DNA from: Prevotella sp.
Lineage (GTDB): Bacteria; Bacteroidota; Bacteroidia; Bacteroidales; Bacteroidaceae
Direction of reading: 5' to 3'
Assembly: GCA_016285075.1 (NCBI GenBank)
Contig: JAEEQB010000047.1
Span: forward strand, 1-37,184
DNA: 37,184 bases
Positions within the stretch are counted from its first letter, which is position 1; the number at the start of each line of letters is the position of its first letter. Both the position numbers and the translations under genes were made by a program. The notes beneath the pieces were generated by a model, which saw nothing but the letters and a program-made list of their open reading frames with translations, made no database searches and was not told the origin of the DNA. This document shows positions 1 through 5,733 of the stretch, piece after piece.

Positions 1-136
1 ACATGGCCACAGCACAGTAAAGGTGATGGAGCAGCGTCCTCACACGCTGCTCTTCACCTTCGACAGGTAAGCCGCCCAACTCTAGCAAGTCGGCGACATA
101 TTGTTCGATTTTTTCATAACCCATACTGCCAATCAT
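1..136 (-). CDS. hypothetical protein, 5' part only
   Basis: The first 45 codons of a minus-strand gene whose remainder lies outside the window. The frame opens with ATG at 136 (a second in-frame ATG is at 124) and reads MIGSMGYEKIEQYVADLLE, continuing open to the window edge. It starts two bases after the stop codon of the 139-441 gene, so it is almost certainly co-transcribed and translationally coupled with it. The visible part is acidic and helical. I do not recognise a family. It sits at the promoter-distal end of a run of small phage-like genes. Confidence 0.5.
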   Translation of the reverse strand, partial: MIGSMGYEKIEQYVADLLELGGLPVEGEEQRVRTLLHHLYCAVAM

Positions 137-138
137 GA

Positions 139-441
139 TTAGTTTCTCAGTTCGTTGTCCAGTACTTGCAACACGTTCATCAGGCTGTTGTAGACATCCT
201 CATCGAACACCTGTCGCGTCTGTCTGAGCTGTCCTTTGCGTCTCAGGTAGTTGAACACGTGGAAAGCCATGCGGTAGTACACCAGCTGAAGCCTCACTGG
301 GAGCCTGCTGCCCAGGTTCAGCACGTCGGCATAGCGGCGCAGCTCGCTTATCAGGGCTTGACCGTCACGACACGTATCTATCTGGAGCAGCTCCATCCTC
401 AGCTGCTCTGCCAGCTTTTTGTCAAGATTTTCCTTTTCCAT
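139..441 (-). CDS. hypothetical small helical protein
   Basis: A 100-residue protein with no signal peptide or membrane segment. It is rich in Leu, Arg, Glu and Gln and looks all-helical (for example VYYRMAFHVFNYLRRKGQ in the middle). No catalytic motif is visible and I do not recognise the family. It follows the upstream P5-like gene by two bases and is followed by the next start after two bases, so it belongs to the same minus-strand run. A longer plus-strand frame overlapping it looks like an antisense shadow: it crosses the gene boundary and has no start context or operon partners. Confidence 0.6.
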   Translation of the reverse strand: MEKENLDKKLAEQLRMELLQIDTCRDGQALISELRRYADVLNLGSRLPVRLQLVYYRMAFHVFNYLRRKGQLRQTRQVFDEDVYNSLMNVLQVLDNELRN

Positions 442-443
442 GT

Positions 444-833
444 CTATTCTACTTTGAAGTTAACAGATTCCATTACGTTGCGCACGGTCGATTCCGAGAC
501 CTCGCTGTTGGTCTCCATCCATGCCATGGCCTTGGCCAGTCTCACATATTCGTCCTTGCAGGTCAGCGGCTCGTCGGGCAGCAGCTTGACCCGCTTGCAT
601 ACGTAGTCGATGTAGAGGTCGGTGTGGTTCTCCGTAGGCGGCGCGAATCGCGTCACTATCTGTCTTACGGTCTTGCAGCCGTGCACTATGCGGTAGGTCT
701 GCATGAGCTTCACCCATGCGCGTATGCACCACCATCGGTCTTCGAACTTGCAGAATCCCTTGCAGCTGCCTCTCTGTCCCTGCCACGCCTGTCGCGAGGC
801 ACGGATGTTGAAAATGTTGTTCCTTGCCATCAT
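444..833 (-). CDS. phage structural protein P5-like (copy A)
   Basis: A 129-residue protein. It has the features I associate with Bacteroidales and phage proteins annotated as 'structural protein P5': an N-terminal NIFNIR box, an aromatic and Cys-containing stretch, and the core APPTENHTDLYIDYVC followed by LLPDEPL. The biochemical role of this group is not established as far as I know; a virion or cell-wall-associated role is inference. The ATG at 833 overlaps the TGA of the upstream paralogue by four bases (ATGA), and an alternative ATG is at 830. Copy B at 830-1228 shares the N-terminal box, the YIDY/YINYLC core and the closing ARLAQAMA/VRLAKAMA helix, so the pair arose by tandem duplication. 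Confidence 0.65.
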   Translation of the reverse strand: MMARNNIFNIRASRQAWQGQRGSCKGFCKFEDRWWCIRAWVKLMQTYRIVHGCKTVRQIVTRFAPPTENHTDLYIDYVCKRVKLLPDEPLTCKDEYVRLAKAMAWMETNSEVSESTVRNVMESVNFKVE

Positions 834-1228
834 ACTATGAAAATATTAAAGAATTCCATTGCTTTCATCACCTCTTGTATGTCGAGTTCATAGTCAGTCT
901 CGTATCGCGCCATGGCCTGTGCCAGACGTGCGTACTTCCACTTGTTGGTGAGCCGTTCATCGTGGAACAGGCCCAGTTCCTTGCACAGGTAGTTGATGTA
1001 GTCGTAGACGTCTACGTCGTTGCGTCCCTGGCAGTAGGCCAGCACGATGGTGTGCACGTTGTCGAATCGGTTTTCCTTGCGGTACTCGGTCATCAGCTCC
1101 AGCCATGCCTTGATGCAGTAGGCAGGTTCCGAGAACTCCGAGTATCCGTCTTCTACGCCCGTCTCGCCTACCCATTTGGGCTTCATGCGGTCGTGGGGTC
1201 TGATGTTAAAGAAATTGTTTTTCCTCAT
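830..1228 (-). CDS. phage structural protein P5-like (copy B)
   Basis: A 132-residue paralogue of the next gene in the operon. It begins MRKNNFFNIR, has YDYINYLCKELGL at the position of the family core, and ends with a helix containing YARLAQAMARYETDYEL. The residues between the anchors have diverged a good deal from copy A, including loss of the APPTENH segment, so the duplication is not recent. It lies 35 bases downstream of the HNH endonuclease gene on the same strand. A phage or mobile-element origin fits the neighbours. The exact function is unknown. Confidence 0.6.
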   Translation of the reverse strand: MRKNNFFNIRPHDRMKPKWVGETGVEDGYSEFSEPAYCIKAWLELMTEYRKENRFDNVHTIVLAYCQGRNDVDVYDYINYLCKELGLFHDERLTNKWKYARLAQAMARYETDYELDIQEVMKAMEFFNIFIV

Positions 1229-1263
1229 GATGGTTGTTTTCTTTTGTAAGATAATTTCAGATG

Positions 1264-1749
1264 TTAACGTTGATAGATTTTACCTAAGAGAGTGGTGTGA
1301 TAGAACAGCCGGAAGGGGTCGGCCATGAAAACTACTTTGCCGTGCAGATTTGTCCTATACACCCATTTATGCGGCGAGATGCCAGGCAGGGCCGAGTCCT
1401 TGTTTGGTTTCCAAGGCAGCAGCTGGTTCAGCTTGTTGTCCGACTGGCTCGCTTCGCGCAGGTTCTCGATGTGGTTGTCGGTCTTGCAGCCGTTGATGTG
1501 GTCAATTGTCTCCGTGGGCCATCGGCCGTGGCAGATGGCAAAGACGGCACGGTGCATCTTGATATATATATGTTTACCACCCAACCACAAACCAATCTCA
1601 GAGTAGCCACGATTCTGTATCTTGCCCTTCGGTGCCTTGTCCGTCTTGCGGTTCCTCAGCCTGCCCAGCTTGGCATCGTATCTGTAGTTTCGTTGCAAGC
1701 GGAGCAGCAGCTCCTGCTGCTCCGCTTCTGATAGATGAGTCCTGTTCAT
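1264..1749 (-). CDS. HNH endonuclease, phage/homing type
   Basis: A 161-residue protein with a clear HNH core at about residues 66-102: MHRAVFAICHG, then ETIDHINGCKTDN, then IENLREAS. This is the HNH_3 arrangement seen in phage-encoded and free-standing homing nucleases, with the conserved His at about 66, the DH at 83-84 and Asn at about 92. The N-terminal region (RYDAKLGRLRNRK and GYSEIGLWLGGKHIYIKMHR) has the strand pattern that usually precedes the core in these proteins. It is first in a minus-strand series with the two P5-like genes. It would nick or cut DNA site-specifically. The target is unknown. Confidence 0.85.
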   Translation of the reverse strand: MNRTHLSEAEQQELLLRLQRNYRYDAKLGRLRNRKTDKAPKGKIQNRGYSEIGLWLGGKHIYIKMHRAVFAICHGRWPTETIDHINGCKTDNHIENLREASQSDNKLNQLLPWKPNKDSALPGISPHKWVYRTNLHGKVVFMADPFRLFYHTTLLGKIYQR

Positions 1750-1958
1750 AATTCTAGTTTTTTCGGAAAGAAATTGTCAGAAATTAACCAATAATTACTC
1801 ATAAAGCAGTTATTTCTTTGAGAAAATTTCTGAGCCATTTCTTCGCTCATTGCTTTCTTTTATAGGTGCTCAGGCGAGCAAGCTCGGAGCTGTTAATTTC
1901 TTTCCGAATAATAATTATCATTTATCATTTATCATTTATCATTTAGCGCGAAGCGTGC
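1750..1958. other. gene-free spacer with inverted repeat and TTTATCA heptamers
   Basis: No convincing gene here. The spacer holds a 14-bp inverted repeat, with TTCGGAAAGAAATT at 1762-1775 and its complement at 1895-1908. It also has a run of about three TTATCATTTATCAT-type heptamers around 1917-1944. No clear TAnnTTTG promoter for the HNH gene is visible, so its promoter either departs from the consensus or lies farther upstream. Confidence 0.5.
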
Positions 1959-2249
1959 TCAGTCTCCTGAATCGATACCCCAGTGCAGTCCCAGTTCCGG
2001 GCAGTGGTAGTAGTGGTCGGTGCAGCGCCAGCAGGTCTCGCCGCCGTTCACCGTCCATCCTTTCTTCTCACGCTGCTCGTCAAACGCATCCATGATGTTC
2101 TGTATCATCTCGGAGCGCAGGTAGTCGCCACGATAGTAGCTGATGCAGTTCAAGTAGCCCAGGTCGCCAATGGGCGCCAGCTTCGTCAGGTCGTCCAGAC
2201 CATGCTTCTTAATCTTCTCGGCCAAGGCCTCTAAATCCTTCTGACTCAT
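1959..2249 (-). CDS. hypothetical protein with Cys/His cluster
   Basis: A 96-residue soluble protein. The N-terminal half is helical (MSQKDLEALAEKIKKHG). The C-terminal half carries ETCWRCTDHYYHCPELGLH, a Cys/His cluster that could bind a metal, although the spacing is not a standard zinc-finger signature I can name. The start overlaps the stop of the preceding gene by four bases, which indicates translational coupling. I do not recognise the family. The context is small phage-like genes. Confidence 0.55.
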   Translation of the reverse strand: MSQKDLEALAEKIKKHGLDDLTKLAPIGDLGYLNCISYYRGDYLRSEMIQNIMDAFDEQREKKGWTVNGGETCWRCTDHYYHCPELGLHWGIDSGD

Positions 2250-2485
2250 ACTTCCTCGGTTTTACAGGGTTGTGGTTTTACGTCGGCAGGGCAGAGGTCT
2301 TGCTCGCACTTGAAACTATAGCTTTGTTCGAGCGAGTAGTAGATTTGGTAACTCCCGTCGGAGTAGACAAAGACGCTAATGCTATCCACGTCGTCGTAGA
2401 CCAATGCTCCATTGTCGATGAAGCATACGCGGTCGCCAATGCTGTACTTGGTTACTATGTTCTGTTTTTTCAAATCTTTTTTCAT
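2246..2485 (-). CDS. hypothetical small protein, possible beta-barrel
   Basis: A 79-residue protein starting MKKDLKKQNIVTKYSIGDRV. The pattern YSIGDRVCFIDNGALV followed by alternating strands (SISVFVYSDGSYQIYYSL) suggests a small SH3-like or Tudor-like barrel; this is inferred from pattern only. A Cys near residue 60 and one near the C-terminus are present. It overlaps the downstream gene by four bases. No known function. Confidence 0.5.
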   Translation of the reverse strand: MKKDLKKQNIVTKYSIGDRVCFIDNGALVYDDVDSISVFVYSDGSYQIYYSLEQSYSFKCEQDLCPADVKPQPCKTEEV

Positions 2486-2641
2486 ATAACTTTAATTTGT
2501 TTAATTCGTGAAATTACTGCGAGCACTCGTGGGTCTTCGACAAGTCTCGTGAAATTCGTTGTTTCATCATTAATTCGTGAAATTCGTGAAATTCGTAGTT
2601 CGTTAAAATTATCATTTCGTGAAATTCGTTGTTCGTAAACA
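2486..2641. repeat. GTGAAATTC spacer repeats with dispersed 15-mer
   Basis: A spacer built mostly from repeats of the 9-mer GTGAAATTC. Two copies of CGTGAAATTCGTTGTT lie near 2548-2563 and 2618-2633, with further GTGAAATTC units between them. It also contains GTGGGTCTTCGACAA at 2529-2543, which recurs exactly at 34329-34343. I see no gene or promoter consensus in it. Confidence 0.6.
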
Positions 2642-3037
2642 TCATAACTCTTCCACCGTGAAGTCCTTCATGTCCCAGTCTTCGCAGTCCTGTACCAGCG
2701 TGCGCAGGTTCATCTGTGCATAGAGGTGGAAGCCTTTCTCTTTCATCACAGTCTCAGCCAGCTTCTTGCAGTCCTGGATGATCTCGAGTGGCGTGCGTGA
2801 CTCGTTGCGGTAGGCCTCTTCGAGGTCGCAGTCGGGCACCTCGGTGATCTGTGTCACCACGAGGCTTCCGTCCACGGGGTCGTACTCACGTTCAGCGAAC
2901 GTGTAGGGAGTGGTGTCTATGCAAACGCTGTCCGCCTTGACCAGTGTGGCCGAGACGTACACCTCCACTTCCTTCTCCACGGGATGGTTGTAGGGAGCAT
3001 GCGGGTCGTGCGCTGCTCCGGGAGGGTAGTTATCCAT
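2642..3037 (-). CDS. hypothetical acidic protein
   Basis: A 131-residue, acidic, soluble protein. The N-terminal 25 residues are Pro/His-rich (YPPGAAHDPHAPYNHPV). The middle has strand-like segments (EVEVYVSATLV, SLVVTQITEV) and the C-terminal half is helical, ending DWDMKDFTVEEL. No recognised family. Its start overlaps the end of the WYL_2-like gene by eight bases, so the two are translated from one message and may act together. Confidence 0.55.
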   Translation of the reverse strand: MDNYPPGAAHDPHAPYNHPVEKEVEVYVSATLVKADSVCIDTTPYTFAEREYDPVDGSLVVTQITEVPDCDLEEAYRNESRTPLEIIQDCKKLAETVMKEKGFHLYAQMNLRTLVQDCEDWDMKDFTVEEL

Positions 3038-3437
3038 GGCGGTCGAGTTGATGTATTACGTCGATGTTCATTACATTCTCGGCCTTGAACGAGCGGAACT
3101 CGTTGCGGTCGATGTCGAAGTAGCAGTAGGAAGTGTCCTCCTCGTCCCTGCGGCGGGGCTTCCTGTCGGTCTTGGGCTGATAGCTGTCGTAGCCCGGGCA
3201 AACGCCCTTGCACAGCGTGCCGCGTGCCTTGCGGATGAATCCGTCCTCCTTCCTGTAGGTGAACTCCACTTCCCCTTCGCCCAGTGCCGTGAGCAGGTCT
3301 CGGGTCAGGTGTGCCTGCTTGAAGGCATCGCTCTGCGTCAGCATCTTGTGATACTGCAGCTTGTTGGCAAGCATTGTCACCCATCGCGCCAGCAGCTGTA
3401 CGTCGGAGGGAATCTGTTTTTCTTTCTCCATGATCAT
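3030..3437 (-). CDS. WYL_2 / SH3-fold protein (DUF2693-like)
   Basis: A 135-residue protein. Residues ~53-115 match the pattern I know for the WYL_2 (formerly DUF2693) Sm-like SH3-barrel family: GEVEFTYRKEDGFIRKARG, then CYFDIDRNEFRSFKAEN at the end of the barrel. The ~50-residue N-terminus is helical. Proteins of this family are common on Bacteroidales mobile elements and phages; ligand binding has been proposed but the role is unknown. Start choice: ATG at 3437, with a second ATG two codons later. A -7-type box (TAACTTTG) lies about 75 bases upstream at 3513-3520. Confidence 0.65.
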   Translation of the reverse strand: MIMEKEKQIPSDVQLLARWVTMLANKLQYHKMLTQSDAFKQAHLTRDLLTALGEGEVEFTYRKEDGFIRKARGTLCKGVCPGYDSYQPKTDRKPRRRDEEDTSYCYFDIDRNEFRSFKAENVMNIDVIHQLDRHG

Positions 3438-3512
3438 TATTTTTTTTGTTTAATAGAGTTTTCTACCTCGCGGCAGGAGGACCGGTCTTTCTCCCCGCTC
3501 GGTTTCTGAACG

Positions 3513-3520
3513 CAAAGTTA
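3513..3520 (-). promoter_or_regulatory. -7 box TAACTTTG for the 3437 gene
   Basis: Exact match to the Bacteroidetes -7 consensus TAnnTTTG on the minus strand, about 75 bases upstream of the 3437 start. The nearest TTG upstream is at 3544-3546, 23 bases away, slightly wider than the usual 19-21. It probably drives the minus-strand series running from 3437 toward 2642. Confidence 0.5.
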
Positions 3521-3533
3521 GAAAAAACAAAAT

Positions 3534-3561
3534 CCCCACACGTCAAAAAAAACGTGTAGGG
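3534..3561 (-). terminator. terminator-like hairpin after the 433-aa gene
   Basis: A ten-base stem with one mismatch (CCCCACACGT with ACGTGTAGGG) and an eight-base A-rich loop. Read on the minus strand it is followed by ATTTTGTTTTTT, a T-rich tract, as expected for an intrinsic terminator of the gene ending at 3645. It sits directly before the -7 box at 3513-3520. Confidence 0.55.
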
Positions 3562-3622
3562 AAAGATTCGGGGAAAAAAAGAAAGAAATCGGGAAAGATT
3601 CGGGGAAAAAAAGAAAGAAATC
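3559..3622. repeat. two exact tandem copies of a 32-bp unit
   Basis: Positions 3559-3590 and 3591-3622 are identical 32-base units starting GGGAAAGATTCGGGG. A truncated third copy (GGGAAAA) begins at 3623. The repeat lies between the end of the 433-residue gene and its terminator hairpin, and its first three bases overlap the hairpin's right arm. Confidence 0.85.
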
Positions 3623-3644
3623 GGGAAAAGTAATCGAAAAAAGA

Positions 3645-4946
3645 TTAAGATTTTCGGAATTTTCGGTATAGACTCAGGAATCTCTTGCCAGTATTGATGC
3701 GTCGTGTACCCTCTGACATGTCACAGTCTGTAAACACCCAATCAGGGAAAGTGCCAGTGAATACGTTCCGCTTTTTTTTGATGGTGTCATCCGATGGCAG
3801 CCGCTTGATGCCATTATTTTTAAAATAGGTAATAAACGAACTGGGGGTGTTGAACTTTGGCAAGCCCTTCGTCAGGTTCATCACCTCCATGATCCAAGTA
3901 TAGTCGTACAGGTATTTCAGCGTCCCTTCCTCGTTCATGATCTTAATGCAATGAAATATCCGTTCATCGTCATTCATCTCGTCTACCTTCTCTCCTTCCT
4001 TCCTTTGCATCATAGCCTCCCTGACAGCCAGCAGCGTCAGCAGGCGGGTATACAACTCGTGCGGCAGGGCCGAGTAGAGCAGATGCGTAGAGAAGTTGCT
4101 TCTGTCGGCCAGATAGAAATGGAAAAGGTGTTCGGGTGCCTGGTGCAGCAATGCCTCGATGTACTCCAACGTCATGTTGGCGCTGTCGAACAAATCCACC
4201 ACCGAGCCAATGCCGGGGTCATGGAAATAATAAGGCAGGCAGCTGTCCATCCACCAGTCCATCCTCTGTTTCGACCCTCGGTGTATCATGGTGTAGAGCA
4301 GCCGGTCGCTCTCGTCCCTGACCTGTTGTATCTCCGAGTCCTTCATCTTCAGATACAGCTCCATGCCCTTTGTGTAGCCCAGCGACGACAGGTCGTAAGG
4401 CAGTTCGTCTATCACGTTCTCTATGCGGCTCTTCATCACTTCGTTCCAAGCATCGCAGTCGTTCAGTCCGTCCTCCAGCATCATCATGCTCAGCTCCAGC
4501 CACTCGCCCTTCCTGCAAGGCATCAGCTTTGGCAGGTTACTGGCCCAATCCTTGTCAAAGTACAGGCTTTCGCGAGGCCGGAAGGTCAGCTTCATCGGTT
4601 TCACAGGCTTCGAAATCATGAAGCCGTACTTTGTGCTCAGTCGGCTGATGCGTGCCCTGACACATTTCTCATTGTTCGCCTCCATCCATTCGCCCATGGC
4701 ATAGGCCTGATACATCCACAGAAACCCTATGCGCTTCATGGTTGGTGTGAAAACCCCGATGGCGTAGGGGTCGTGGTCGTTGGCGGTCTTCATCAGGTAG
4801 AGCGTCTCGCCGCCGGTGATTATCTCCAGTTCTTTCTCGTCTATGGGTGCACCTTTTTCAAACAGGGGTGTCAACTTGTCGGCCAGGTCCCCATAGCGCC
4901 CGCCGACAATAACTAATTCGTCCGTCTCTAACGGTTTGTTGTCCAT
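3645..4946 (-). CDS. hypothetical protein, possible HIRAN-like N-terminus
   Basis: A 433-residue soluble protein of unknown function. Residues ~45-103 resemble a HIRAN domain: GETLYLMKTANDHDPYAIG, then KRIGFLWMYQAYAMGEWME. HIRAN domains occur in DNA-repair and phage-related proteins and are proposed to recognise damaged DNA or stalled forks. The match is by eye and weak. The rest is mainly helical with a basic C-terminal tail (LSLYRKFRKS) and contains no enzyme motif I can name. It is the first substantial gene downstream of the strong promoter at 5199-5228, with an unusually long leader of about 245 bases, and is followed by a terminator-like hairpin. Confidence 0.6.
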   Translation of the reverse strand: MDNKPLETDELVIVGGRYGDLADKLTPLFEKGAPIDEKELEIITGGETLYLMKTANDHDPYAIGVFTPTMKRIGFLWMYQAYAMGEWMEANNEKCVRARISRLSTKYGFMISKPVKPMKLTFRPRESLYFDKDWASNLPKLMPCRKGEWLELSMMMLEDGLNDCDAWNEVMKSRIENVIDELPYDLSSLGYTKGMELYLKMKDSEIQQVRDESDRLLYTMIHRGSKQRMDWWMDSCLPYYFHDPGIGSVVDLFDSANMTLEYIEALLHQAPEHLFHFYLADRSNFSTHLLYSALPHELYTRLLTLLAVREAMMQRKEGEKVDEMNDDERIFHCIKIMNEEGTLKYLYDYTWIMEVMNLTKGLPKFNTPSSFITYFKNNGIKRLPSDDTIKKKRNVFTGTFPDWVFTDCDMSEGTRRINTGKRFLSLYRKFRKS

Positions 4947-4964
4947 AATGTTTAATATTTATAA

Positions 4965-5201
4965 TTAGAGGTTATTAGTAAATAAGATCAGCGCCCACGT
5001 AAGAACAGAAGCTATGGACACCAGCAGAAAATTACGCAGACCAGGATTACCACATCCTAACGGCGACACCACCAATGCCCACGCTTCTGCATACACGTGA
5101 GCTGGCAGCTTTCGACTCGCCGTTACAAGATTGTTTGTGGTAATTTGGTCTGCAACGAAGCTTTCAAGCTGTGTTCTATAATTCGCTAATCTTGGGTGCA
5201 A
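4965..5201 (-). CDS. doubtful small membrane ORF in leader region
   Basis: A 78-codon open frame ending NFLLVSIASVLTWALILF, which would be a C-terminal transmembrane helix. It has no ATG. The only start giving the full length is a TTG inside the -7 promoter box, which cannot be in the transcript. An internal GTG would give about 43 residues beginning VYAEAWALVVSPLG. It may be a leader peptide for the 433-residue gene, a gene remnant, or chance within a structured leader RNA. Confidence 0.2.
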   Translation of the reverse strand: MHPRLANYRTQLESFVADQITTNNLVTASRKLPAHVYAEAWALVVSPLGCGNPGLRNFLLVSIASVLTWALILFTNNL

Positions 5202-5228
5202 AGATAATCATTTTCTTTCACACCGCAA
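5199..5228 (-). promoter_or_regulatory. strong Bacteroidetes promoter (TTG-19-TATCTTTG)
   Basis: The -7 box TATCTTTG is at 5199-5206 (minus strand) with a -33 TTG at 5226-5228, separated by 19 bases, both matching consensus. Transcription would begin near 5192 and run toward the 433-residue gene at 4946. Confidence 0.7.
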
Positions 5229-5298
5229 TACTTTCTATGTACTTTTTCTCATAATCGTTGTTTTAGTTTGTTTAAGTATCTATTCTATTATGTGTATA

Positions 5299-5682
5299 TT
5301 ACCAAACACCAGGATCGTCAGCAGACCCGTCATTCATGCTTTCCCAAAGCTTTTCGCCATGCCTTTGAGACTCATATTCATCTACGCCTGTCTTTGTATC
5401 GTTGTCACCGAAGTCAAATAATTCCTCAGCACAGGTAAAAGTGTATTTCCATACAGCAAACAATGCTACATATAAAAGGATATTAAAGATTGAACATAAA
5501 TGTCCCAACCAAACAACAATGTAAGAAAGAAGATCTCCTAAATTATCTATCTCCATATCACCAATTGTTTCATTTTCAAAACGAAGCAATCGATATAGTA
5601 AATAGGTTAAGCCTATCGCTACAATTAGCAATAGAACAAACGCGAATTTAGATTTCCCATTCTTCATATCTTCAAATACCAT
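5299..5682 (-). CDS. two-helix membrane protein in defence-like operon
   Basis: A 127-residue membrane protein. A first hydrophobic helix is at about residues 13-31 (KFAFVLLLIVAIGLTYLLY) and a second at about 52-78 (LSYIVVWLGHLCSIF onward). An acidic cytoplasmic or periplasmic tail is rich in Asp and Glu and ends GSADDPGVW. No family recognised. It follows the N6-adenine methylase gene by 51 bases on the same strand and shares its AT-rich base composition. Small membrane proteins often act as effectors in defence operons; that role here is inference from position only. Confidence 0.55.
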   Translation of the reverse strand: MVFEDMKNGKSKFAFVLLLIVAIGLTYLLYRLLRFENETIGDMEIDNLGDLLSYIVVWLGHLCSIFNILLYVALFAVWKYTFTCAEELFDFGDNDTKTGVDEYESQRHGEKLWESMNDGSADDPGVW

Positions 5683-5733
5683 TGAGATGTTTCTCGTAAT
5701 CAGAAATGATTAATAGGCGTCAAGAGATTAATA

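Noticed and set aside
166..606. 146-codon plus-strand frame
   Set aside because: It runs antisense across two tightly packed minus-strand genes and has no start context or neighbours. It is a shadow.
3951..4916. 321-codon plus-strand frame
   Set aside because: Lies wholly antisense to the 433-residue gene. The His/Gln/Val-rich composition is typical of an antisense shadow of GC-rich coding DNA.
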